Assembly (NCBI GenBank): GCA_026708265.1
Contig: JAPOVI010000367.1
Span: 1 to 34,549 of the forward strand
Length of the DNA stretch: 34,549 bases
Reading direction: 5' to 3'
Source of the DNA: Acidobacteriota bacterium
GTDB lineage: Bacteria; Acidobacteriota; Vicinamibacteria; Vicinamibacterales; UBA8438
Position numbers and translations under genes: made by a program. How positions within the stretch are numbered: the first letter of the stretch is position 1; every line of letters starts with the position of its first letter. Shown here in pieces: positions 28,116 to 34,549 of this stretch. The notes beneath the pieces are model-generated. The model was not told where the DNA came from. It saw nothing but the letters and a program-made list of their open reading frames with translations, and did no database searches.

Positions 28116-28691
28116 ATGGCACGACCGCGGCGACCCGAACGCGCCGGCGAGAGCCGCGGGGCGGGCGCTCGCCGCTCGTCCGCGAGTCGGGCGCGGCCGA
28201 GCACCGCATCCGGGCGGCCGCCGGGGGCAGACCCCTACATCGCCGGTCTCACCCTGCTGGCCGGGCGAGACCTGTCGGCTGCACAGCTCGCCGACCGGCT
28301 CCGGCGGCGCGGGTACACGCCGCAGGCCGCCGACGGCGCCATCGTGCGGTTGCGCCGGGAAGGCGCGCTCGACGACCACCGGGCGGCCGCCGCGTTCGCG
28401 CGCCGCGCGATGGCGGTGCGCCGGCGGGGCCCGGCCCGCATCGCCCGCGAGCTCGCGGCTCGCGGCGTGGACCCCTCGGTGGCGGAGGCAGCCATCGCCG
28501 AGGCGCTCGACGGTCGGAGTCCCGAGGCGCTGCTCGAGCAGTCGCTCGACCGGCGGCTCTCCGGGCCCATCGCGAGCCGCGCCGAGTTCCGACGTCTCTA
28601 CCAGTACCTGTTGCGCCAGGGGTTCGAGGGCGCCATGGCCGCGGCGGCCCTGCGCCGGCGCGCCGAGGGCGACGCCGTACCGGACGAGTGA
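28116..28691 (+). CDS. recX: RecX-family regulatory protein
   Basis: The 191-residue protein belongs to the RecX family, which limits RecA filament activity. After about 37 basic, low-complexity residues come the three-helix repeats: DPYIAGLTLLAGRDLSAAQL, LADRLRRRGYTPQAAD, VRLRREGALDDHRAAAAFAR, RRGPARIARELAARGVD and YQYLLRQGFEG. These are the expected RecX segments. The long basic N-terminus is unusual and could mean a later start, but no better start codon is obvious. It lies between ilvE and alaS; recA is not in the window, although the common order recA-recX-alaS makes the position beside alaS natural. Confidence 0.88.
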   Translation: MARPRRPERAGESRGAGARRSSASRARPSTASGRPPGADPYIAGLTLLAGRDLSAAQLADRLRRRGYTPQAADGAIVRLRREGALDDHRAAAAFARRAMAVRRRGPARIARELAARGVDPSVAEAAIAEALDGRSPEALLEQSLDRRLSGPIASRAEFRRLYQYLLRQGFEGAMAAAALRRRAEGDAVPDE

Positions 28692-28729
28692 CGCCCGGAA
28701 GCGCCGATCCTTGTGGAAGAATGAGCACG

Positions 28730-31513
28730 ATGACGTCCGCCGAGATTCGACAGGGCTTCCTCGACTACTTCGAGGGACACGGCCACCGCGTAGTGGCGAG
28801 CTCCCCGCTCGTCCCCCACGACGACCCTACGCTGCTCTTCACCAACGCGGGGATGAACCAGTTCAAGGGCGCCTTCCTCGGCACCGAACGCCGCGACTAC
28901 CGCCGCGCCGCAACCGCGCAGAAATGCATGCGCGTGAGCGGGAAGCACAACGACCTCGAGAACGTCGGCCCGTCGCTCAGGCACCACACGTTCTTCGAGA
29001 TGCTGGGCAACTTCTCGTTCGGCGACTACTTCAAGGCCGACGCCATCCCGCTGGCCTGGGAGCTGCTGACCGACGTCTGGGGCCTGCCGGCGGAGCGGCT
29101 GCACGCGACGGTTTTCCAAGGCGAGGAAGGCATACCGCGCGACGAGGACGCCCGTGCCATCTGGGAGCGGCTCGTCCCCGCGGACCGGATCACGGAGCTC
29201 GGAGCCGCCGAGAACTTCTGGGCCATGGGCGACACGGGCCCCTGCGGACGCTGCTCCGAGATTCACTACCACCGCGGCGACCATCTGCCGTGCGACCAGC
29301 CGTCGTGCCGCGGCGTCGACTGCACCTGCGACCGCTACGTCGAGATCTGGAACAACGTCTTCATGGAGTTCGAGCGGCAGGCGGACGGCGCCCTGTCGCC
29401 GCTCCCGGCCCCCTCGATCGACACCGGCATGGGGCTGGAGCGGATCGTCGCCGTCCTGCAGGACAAGCTGTCGAACTACGATACGGATCTGTTCACGCCG
29501 CTGCTCGCGGCCATCGGCGAACGCGCCGGCACCCTCTACGGACCGCTCGCCGGACGCGCCTCGAACGACACGAGCGACGTCTCGCTGCGGGTCATCGCGG
29601 ATCATCTGCGTGCGATGACGTTCCTGATCGGGGACGGCGTCGTGCCGTCCAACGAGTGGCGCGGGTACGTCCTGCGCAAGATCATGCGGCGCGCCATGCG
29701 CCACGGGAAGAAGCTCGGCCTGACGCAGCCGTTCCTGCACGACCTCGCCGAAGTGGTCATCGAGCGGATGGCGCCGGCGTATCCGGAGCTGGTGGCGAAC
29801 CGCGACGCGATCGTCTCCGTCGTCCGCCAGGAGGAGGCCCAGTTCGACAAGGTGCTCACCGACGGACTGCCCCGCCTCGAGGTCGCGCTCGCGGAAGCGG
29901 AAGCCGGTTCCCGCCGGCTCGGGGGCGGCGACGCGTTCCGCCTGTGGGACACCTTCGGCGTGCCGTTCGACTTCGTCGAGGACCTGGCCGGCTCCCGAGG
30001 CGTCGCGGTCGACCGCGAAGGCTTCGACCGCGCGATGACCGACCAGCGCACGCGCGCCCGCGCCGGCAGTCACTTCGGCCCGGGGGCGGACGGCGGGGCC
30101 GGCGTCTGGCCGAGCGCGGCGGTGGACGTGCCACACGTGGCGGACCGCTTCGTGGGCTACGACACGACGACGTCCCGCAGCACGGTCACCGGCCTCTGCC
30201 GCCTGGAGCGCGCCGGCGACGGCGGCGGCGAGAACCGGTTCGTCGGGGTGCACGTGCTGCACGCGGGCGAGGAGGGCTTCGTCCTGCTCGATCCCACGCC
30301 CTTCTACCTGGAGGCCGGCGGCCAGGTGTCGGATACCGGTCGGCTGAGCGGGGAGGACCTCGCGGTGGAGGTCCGGGACGTGGTGCGCCCGCTCGCGGCG
30401 ACCGCGCGGATGCACGCGGTGACGGTGCGCGAGGGCTCGCTGCGCTCGGGCGACGTGGTCACCGCGGAAGTCGACGCGGCCCGGCGCGACGACATTCGCC
30501 GCAACCACACCGCGACGCACCTGCTGCACGCCGCGCTCCGCGCCGTCGTGGGCCCGCACGTGCGGCAGGCCGGATCGCTCGTCGCTCCGGACCGCCTGCG
30601 CTTCGACGTCACGCACGGGGAGGCGGTGACTCCTGCCGAACGCACCGAGATCGAGCGCCTCGTCAACGCGCGGGTGTTCGAGAACCAGACCGTCGCCACG
30701 GAGGAGCAGGAAACGGAGGCGGCCATTCGCAACGGGGCCATGGCACTCTTCGGGGAGCGCTACGGCGAGCGCGTGCGGGTCGTGACGGTACCCGGCTTCT
30801 CGGTCGAGCTCTGCGGCGGTACGCACTGCCGCGCGACCGGCGACATCGGACCGTTCCTGATTACCCAGGAGAGCGGCGTGGCGGCCGGCGTCCGGCGCGT
30901 CGAGGCGGTCACCGGACCCGCCGCCGTCCGGCTGCTCCAGGAACGGGGCGCCATGCTCTCCGGGCTGCTGCAGGCCCTCGGGACGACCACGGCGGGGGCG
31001 CTGGCGGCGGTCCACAGGCTGCAGACGGAGGCGAAGCGGCTGGGCCGGGAGGTCGATCAGCTCCGGATCCGCGCCGCCATGGGCGGCGGACCGACCGGAC
31101 CCGCGGACGGAAGCACGGTGGAGTTCGACGGGGTGACCGTCGTCGGCCGGCGAGTCTCGAATCTCGAGAAGGGTGCCCTGCGCACGCTGGCCGACTCGCT
31201 GCGCGACCGGATCCCGAGCGGCGTGGTCGTGGTCGCGGCGGAGAACGACGGCAAGGTGGCGCTGGTCGTGTCCGTCACGCGGGACCTCACGGACCGCGTC
31301 CACGCCGGCCGCGTGGTCAAGGAGATCGCGCCGGTCGTGGGCGGGACCGGCGGCGGCCGGCCGGACTTCGCGCAGGCGGGGGGACGGCGGCCGGACCGGA
31401 TTGCGGAGCTCTTCCCCGAGTGCCAGGCGGTCGTCCGCCGCATGCTCGGAGCGTCCGCAAAGGCCGAGCCGGCTGGGACCGGCTCCCCCGGCGCGCGGGC
31501 TTCAGCCTCGTGA
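28730..31513 (+). CDS. alaS: alanyl-tRNA synthetase
   Basis: The 927-residue class II synthetase attaches alanine to tRNA-Ala and edits mischarged Ser or Gly. The catalytic core starts at the N-terminus (FLDYFEGHGHRVVASSPLVP, LLFTNAGMNQFKGAFLG, CMRVSGKHNDLENVG, HHTFFEMLGNFSFGDYFK). The editing domain has the zinc motif HTATH and CGGTH. A DHHA1-like C-terminus ends GGTGGGRPDFAQAGG. ATG 28730 is chosen because GGAAGA lies 9 nt upstream; ATG 28721 is too close to it, and GTG 28688 overlaps recX. The stop overlaps the next gene as GTGA. Confidence 0.97.
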   Translation: MTSAEIRQGFLDYFEGHGHRVVASSPLVPHDDPTLLFTNAGMNQFKGAFLGTERRDYRRAATAQKCMRVSGKHNDLENVGPSLRHHTFFEMLGNFSFGDYFKADAIPLAWELLTDVWGLPAERLHATVFQGEEGIPRDEDARAIWERLVPADRITELGAAENFWAMGDTGPCGRCSEIHYHRGDHLPCDQPSCRGVDCTCDRYVEIWNNVFMEFERQADGALSPLPAPSIDTGMGLERIVAVLQDKLSNYDTDLFTPLLAAIGERAGTLYGPLAGRASNDTSDVSLRVIADHLRAMTFLIGDGVVPSNEWRGYVLRKIMRRAMRHGKKLGLTQPFLHDLAEVVIERMAPAYPELVANRDAIVSVVRQEEAQFDKVLTDGLPRLEVALAEAEAGSRRLGGGDAFRLWDTFGVPFDFVEDLAGSRGVAVDREGFDRAMTDQRTRARAGSHFGPGADGGAGVWPSAAVDVPHVADRFVGYDTTTSRSTVTGLCRLERAGDGGGENRFVGVHVLHAGEEGFVLLDPTPFYLEAGGQVSDTGRLSGEDLAVEVRDVVRPLAATARMHAVTVREGSLRSGDVVTAEVDAARRDDIRRNHTATHLLHAALRAVVGPHVRQAGSLVAPDRLRFDVTHGEAVTPAERTEIERLVNARVFENQTVATEEQETEAAIRNGAMALFGERYGERVRVVTVPGFSVELCGGTHCRATGDIGPFLITQESGVAAGVRRVEAVTGPAAVRLLQERGAMLSGLLQALGTTTAGALAAVHRLQTEAKRLGREVDQLRIRAAMGGGPTGPADGSTVEFDGVTVVGRRVSNLEKGALRTLADSLRDRIPSGVVVVAAENDGKVALVVSVTRDLTDRVHAGRVVKEIAPVVGGTGGGRPDFAQAGGRRPDRIAELFPECQAVVRRMLGASAKAEPAGTGSPGARASAS

Positions 31514-31893
31514 CAGATACGCCCGCGCGCGTGCGCCTCGACGTCTGGCTGGACGTCGCGTGCCTGTTCCGGACGCGCTCCGAGGCCCAGAAGGCGTGCA
31601 AGGGGGGGAAGGTCGACGTCAACGGGCAGCGCGCCAAGCCGCACCGCGAGGTGCGACCCGGGGACCTCGTCTCCATCACCCGGCCCCAGGGAGTGAAGCA
31701 GCGCGTGGCCGTGCAGGCGCTCGCCGACCGCCACCTCCCCAAGGCCGACGCGCGAGAGCTCTACGAGGACCGAACGCCGCCCCCGACCGCGGCGGAACGG
31801 GAACTGCGCCAGATGCTGCGCCGCGCCGGACCGCCGCCCGGGCCGCCCAACCCGCGGCAGCGACGGCACCTGCGGCTGGTCCGCGGCCGCTAG
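31510..31893 (+). CDS. hslR: S4-domain RNA-binding protein, Hsp15/HslR-like
   Basis: The 127-residue basic protein has an S4 domain at its start (RLDVWLDVACLFRTRSEAQ, ACKGGKVDVNGQRAK, REVRPGDLVSI). It then follows the Hsp15 layout: a short second part with ARELYED and a basic tail resembling the end of Hsp15 (PNPRQRRHLRLVRGR). Hsp15 in E. coli binds stalled 50S subunits carrying peptidyl-tRNA; the shorter Firmicutes relative RqcP helps RqcH add alanine tails. GTG 31510 overlaps the alaS stop (GTGA), so translation is coupled to alanyl-tRNA synthetase. Hsp15-like membership is firm; a link to Ala-tailing is inference. Confidence 0.88.
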   Translation: MTDTPARVRLDVWLDVACLFRTRSEAQKACKGGKVDVNGQRAKPHREVRPGDLVSITRPQGVKQRVAVQALADRHLPKADARELYEDRTPPPTAAERELRQMLRRAGPPPGPPNPRQRRHLRLVRGR

Positions 31894-31921
31894 CGCTGGT
31901 GCCCGGTGGCCTGGCCGCGAG

Positions 31922-31951
31922 TTGGCGAGAATCCGGCGCGGGTTGTAGGCT
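31922..31951 (+). promoter_or_regulatory. promoter of the cytochrome c/PQQ quinoprotein gene
   Basis: TTGGCG and TAGGCT are separated by 18 bp, four of six matches each. Transcription would start near 31958, about 43 nt before the ATG at 32001. Confidence 0.4.
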
Positions 31952-32000
31952 CAGACGCTCACGCTCGGTCAGCTCGTCGGACCTCCGGATGGGAGATCAC

Positions 32001-33842
32001 ATGCGCACCGCCACCCCGCTCCTGTTGCTGCTCTGTGCCCTTCTCCCCACTACCGGCGCCGCAGCATCCCAGGAGGCGACCGCCGACGGGGAGCTCGTCT
32101 ACCGGCAGCACTGCGCCCGCTGTCACGAAGGGGGCATGGCCCGGCTCACCCCCGCCGAGACCCTGCGGGAGCGTTCAGCGGACGAGATCTACGCCACCCT
32201 CCGTTTCGGCCTGATGCAGCGCCAGGCGCTGTCGCTCAGCGACGCGGAGCGAACCGCCGTCGCGGAGTTCCTTGGCGGCGACGCCCTGAGTGGGCCGCCG
32301 ATCGAGCAGATCCCCGAGAGTGCGTACTGCTCGGCGGGCGCGGCGCCCGCGGATCCGTACTCCGGTCCGGCCTGGAACGGATGGGGTGCCGACCTCTCGA
32401 ACACGCGCTTCCAGAGCGCCGCCGCGGCCGGCATCACGGCGGAAGAGGTGCCGCGGCTGCGCCTGAAATGGGCGTTCGGCTTTCCGGGCGTCAACGCGGC
32501 CGGCTCGCAGGCAACCGTCGTCGGCGGGCGCATCGTCCTCGGCAGCCGCGCGGGGCTGGTCTACAGCCTGGATGCGAAGTCCGGCTGCATCGACTGGATC
32601 TACGAGGCGGAGGGCGCGGTGCGGACGGCCATTCCGGTCGGCCCCGGCCCCGACGGCGCCCCGACGGCCTACTTCGGCGACCGCACGGCCAGCATCTACG
32701 CCGTCGACTTCGCAACCGGCGAGCAGCGCTGGCGGACCAAGATCGACGACCACCTCGACGCCACGATCACCGGCGCGCCGACGTTGTACGACGGACGCGT
32801 CTACGTCGGCGTCGCCTCCGGCGAGGAGGGGACGGCGGTCATCCCGACCTACGAGTGCTGCACGTTCCGGGGCAGCGTCGTCGCCCTCGACGCGGCGACC
32901 GGCGAGCAGCTCTGGAAGCGCTACGTCGTCGAGGAGGAGCCGCAGCCGACCGGCCTCAACTCGGCCGGCGCGCAGACCTGGGGTCCGTCGGGGGCCGGTG
33001 TCTGGTCGGCGCCCACCGTCGACCCCGACCGCGGTGTGATCTACGCCGCCACCGGCGATTCCTACTCCAATCCGCCGTCGCCGAACAGCGACGCGCTGAT
33101 GGCCCTCGACATGGACACCGGCGAGGTGCGGTGGGTCTCGCAGACGACGCCGGGCGACGCCTGGACGGTCGCCTGCATGTCGCCCACAGAGGAGGGGCGC
33201 GCCAACTGCCCCGAGGACGCGGGACCGGACGTCGACTACGGCAGCTCCACCATCCTCACGACCCTGGCCGACGGCACGCCGATGCTGCTCGCGGGCCAGA
33301 AGTCGGGCGTGATGTACGGCCTCGACCCCGACACCGGCGCCATCCTCTGGGAGACGCGCATCTCGGACGGCGGCATCCTCGGCGGCATCGAATGGGGCTT
33401 CGCCATCGACGAGAACGACGTCGTCTACGCGTCGATCTCGGACTTCTTCGAGCGGCCCGCGGGCGAGGCCGGCGGCGTGACCGCACTGACCGTCGCCGAC
33501 GGAGCCGAAGTCTGGCACGCCCCGCCCGTGCAGGACACCTGCGGGTCGCGGGAGGGCTGCCATACGGCGCAGCCGGGCGCCGTGACCGCCATCCCCGGCG
33601 TCCTCTTCTCCACGAGCCTCGACGGCCACATCCGCGCCCACGCCACCGACACCGGCCGCATCATCTGGAACGCCGACACGGCGGGCGAGTTCCAGACCGT
33701 CAACGGCGTGCCGGCCAGCGGCGGATCGCTCAACGGACCCGGCGTCACGGTGGTCGACGGCATGCTCTACGCCGTCTCGGGCTACGCCGGCCTGGGCATC
33801 CCCGGCAACGTCCTGCTCGCCTTCTCCGTCGACGGCGAGTAG
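32001..33842 (+). CDS. cytochrome c-PQQ quinohemoprotein, polyvinyl-alcohol-dehydrogenase-like
   Basis: The 613-residue exported protein has a Sec signal peptide ending near TGAAAS. A short c-type cytochrome domain (CARCH, 38-42; Met72 the likely axial ligand) is followed by a PQQ-type beta-propeller from about residue 125 with repeated AxDxxTGExxW blade ends. This order (haem first, propeller second) and the CC pair in TYECCTFRGSVVALD fit polyvinyl-alcohol-dehydrogenase-like quinohemoproteins. The substrate is an alcohol of unknown kind. ATG 32001 is chosen because GGGAG lies 5 nt upstream and it begins the signal peptide; ATG 31989 would add MGDH. The adjacent Cys pair could form the disulfide stacked on PQQ, known from methanol dehydrogenase. 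No pqq biosynthesis gene is in view. Confidence 0.9.
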   Translation: MRTATPLLLLLCALLPTTGAAASQEATADGELVYRQHCARCHEGGMARLTPAETLRERSADEIYATLRFGLMQRQALSLSDAERTAVAEFLGGDALSGPPIEQIPESAYCSAGAAPADPYSGPAWNGWGADLSNTRFQSAAAAGITAEEVPRLRLKWAFGFPGVNAAGSQATVVGGRIVLGSRAGLVYSLDAKSGCIDWIYEAEGAVRTAIPVGPGPDGAPTAYFGDRTASIYAVDFATGEQRWRTKIDDHLDATITGAPTLYDGRVYVGVASGEEGTAVIPTYECCTFRGSVVALDAATGEQLWKRYVVEEEPQPTGLNSAGAQTWGPSGAGVWSAPTVDPDRGVIYAATGDSYSNPPSPNSDALMALDMDTGEVRWVSQTTPGDAWTVACMSPTEEGRANCPEDAGPDVDYGSSTILTTLADGTPMLLAGQKSGVMYGLDPDTGAILWETRISDGGILGGIEWGFAIDENDVVYASISDFFERPAGEAGGVTALTVADGAEVWHAPPVQDTCGSREGCHTAQPGAVTAIPGVLFSTSLDGHIRAHATDTGRIIWNADTAGEFQTVNGVPASGGSLNGPGVTVVDGMLYAVSGYAGLGIPGNVLLAFSVDGE

Positions 33843-33873
33843 CCGCGCCGTCTTCTTCATCAGATCCAGGTAG

Positions 33874-33997
33874 ATGGACTTCGCATACCCCGCACGGCTG
33901 GAAGAGGAACCGGACGGACGTTACTCCAGCATGAAGCGCCATCGACCATGCCCTCTCGGCCATCGGTCGGCGGGTGTGCGTGTCGCTGGAAGCCTGA
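33874..33997 (+). pseudogene. remnant of a hicB-type antitoxin gene
   Basis: This lies in the 209-bp gap between two dehydrogenase genes. AGGT 3 nt upstream of ATG 33874 opens MDFAYPARLEEEPDGRY, which matches the first strands of HicB antitoxins. After 'SSMK' the frame no longer fits. One frame over, from 33941 to the TGA at 33997, IDHALSAIGRRVCVSLEA matches the last residues of HicB proteins that end in a helix-turn-helix (ID..ALAALGKRL.VSL). The roughly 60-100 residues between are missing. I see no hicA toxin part upstream. Both ends of one family in the right order within 124 bp support a deleted gene; the match is by eye only. Confidence 0.5.
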
Positions 33998-34051
33998 CCT
34001 CCGCAGCCCCCTCGCAACCTTGCATCAGCACACAAGAAGACGGAGTACGCC

Positions 34052-34549
34052 ATGCACCTCGTACGAACGCTCGCAACGACCGCCCTGCTCCTCGCCGCCT
34101 CGACCTTCCCCACCGGGGCGCAGGTGGAACGGCTGACCGACCCCATTCCGGAACCGATCCGGAAGGGCGACCTGATCGTGGAAGCCGCGCGATTCGTTCG
34201 TGCTCCGCAAACGGCCGATTCCGTCGCCAACGCCCCCCTGCTGACGCCGTCCCACGCCCGCATCCAGTACCTGACGTCGGTCCGGGACGGCTCGGGGCGC
34301 CTCGTTCTCAACGACACTCGCGGGGTCGTGTACATCACCGACGAGAACGGTATGGAACCCGTCGAGTACCTCGACGTTCGCACACGCGACATCGGATTCG
34401 ACGACTCGATGTTCCCCAACGAGTCCGGTCTGGTGTCGGTGGCGTTCCATCCGCAGTTCGGCGACGCCGGCACGCCGGGATACGGGAAGCTCTACACGGC
34501 CTACAGCGCGCGGTCGGGCAGCGGCCGCGCGGACTACCTGGACTACCCG
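34052..34549 (+). CDS. PQQ-dependent sugar dehydrogenase-like (GSDH) protein, 5' part
   Basis: The gene runs off the right edge; 166 codons are present. A signal peptide ends near TFPTGAQ. The segment GLVSVAFHPQFGDAG followed by YGKLYTAYSAR is the recognisable first part of the glucose/sorbosone dehydrogenase six-bladed propeller. Between residues 40 and 115 there is an additional stretch (RIQYLTSVRDGSGRLVLNDTRGVVYI) typical of the secreted members. Whether it binds PQQ cannot be judged from this part. ATG 34052 has GGAG 6 nt upstream. It follows the PQQ quinoprotein gene on the same strand after the hicB remnant, so it may need its own promoter; I see none I trust. Confidence 0.85.
   Translation, partial: MHLVRTLATTALLLAASTFPTGAQVERLTDPIPEPIRKGDLIVEAARFVRAPQTADSVANAPLLTPSHARIQYLTSVRDGSGRLVLNDTRGVVYITDENGMEPVEYLDVRTRDIGFDDSMFPNESGLVSVAFHPQFGDAGTPGYGKLYTAYSARSGSGRADYLDYP

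Noticed and set aside
28598..31303. A 901-codon frame antisense to alaS
   Set aside because: It is a mirror of the alaS reading frame with no motif of its own.
25675..31893. A 2072-codon open frame on the plus strand
   Set aside because: It crosses rsmE, the kinase, ilvE, recX and alaS out of frame. GC-rich codon bias keeps stop codons rare. Only its last 127 codons (the S4 gene) are real.
33843..33873. hicA toxin remnant upstream of the hicB remnant
   Set aside because: The 31 bp show no convincing match to the end of HicA in any frame.

Overview
This window is about 34.5 kb of bacterial chromosome, very GC-rich (roughly 70% by eye) and densely coded on both strands. GTG, TTG and even CTG starts are common, and many genes overlap as ATGA or GTGA. 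Several features point to an acidobacterium-like organism, perhaps of the Vicinamibacteria type: bacillithiol synthesis (bshC), Ser/Thr kinases with PEGA or zinc-ribbon tails, and exported c-type cytochrome and PQQ-type dehydrogenases. The phylum is my inference. No rRNA or taxonomic marker proves it.

Layout. (1) Positions 1-2561, minus strand: three exported-protein genes. They are a c-type cytochrome fused to a copper monooxygenase that resembles peptidylglycine alpha-hydroxylating monooxygenase (PHM), a conserved unknown secreted protein, and the start of a lipoprotein that resembles the PAL lyase partner. (2) 2614-2850: tRNA-Cys and tRNA-Gly with a promoter. (3) 2945-7493, minus: yraN, cysS, a degenerate ATPase-like gene, ribF, an MBL-fold hydrolase and a DUF1844 gene. 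(4) 7564-8388, plus: mazG, converging on comEC. (5) 8372-17382, minus: a predicted pseudokinase overlapping carA by 4 nt, then carB and comEC, behind one good promoter. (6) 17508-21199, plus: bshC, a lipoprotein peptidyl-prolyl isomerase and an XdhC-family gene. (7) 21266-26044, plus: hrcA-grpE-dnaJ-prmA-rsmE, a chaperone and ribosome-modification operon without dnaK and without a visible CIRCE operator. (8) 26066-31893, plus: an active-looking Ser/Thr kinase with a zinc ribbon, then ilvE, recX, alaS and an Hsp15-like S4 gene. (9) 32001-34549, plus: a cytochrome c/PQQ quinoprotein, a hicB antitoxin remnant, and the start of a glucose/sorbosone-dehydrogenase-like gene cut by the window edge.

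Three things stand out. The first is the PHM-like/PAL-like gene set at the left edge: every copper ligand of PHM has a visible counterpart, and a haem domain sits where an electron donor would be needed. The second is a dispersed structured repeat present three times (downstream of the DUF1844 gene, bshC and prmA). Each copy begins exactly at the stop codon of the upstream gene, in the same orientation, between co-directional genes. The third is a membrane-anchored PEGA-repeat pseudokinase translationally coupled to carbamoyl-phosphate synthetase.

Most other genes are ordinary housekeeping genes in intact, full-length form. No CRISPR array, insertion sequence, rRNA or origin was seen. No gap without a gene exceeds 300 bases except 2562-2944, which holds the two tRNAs.
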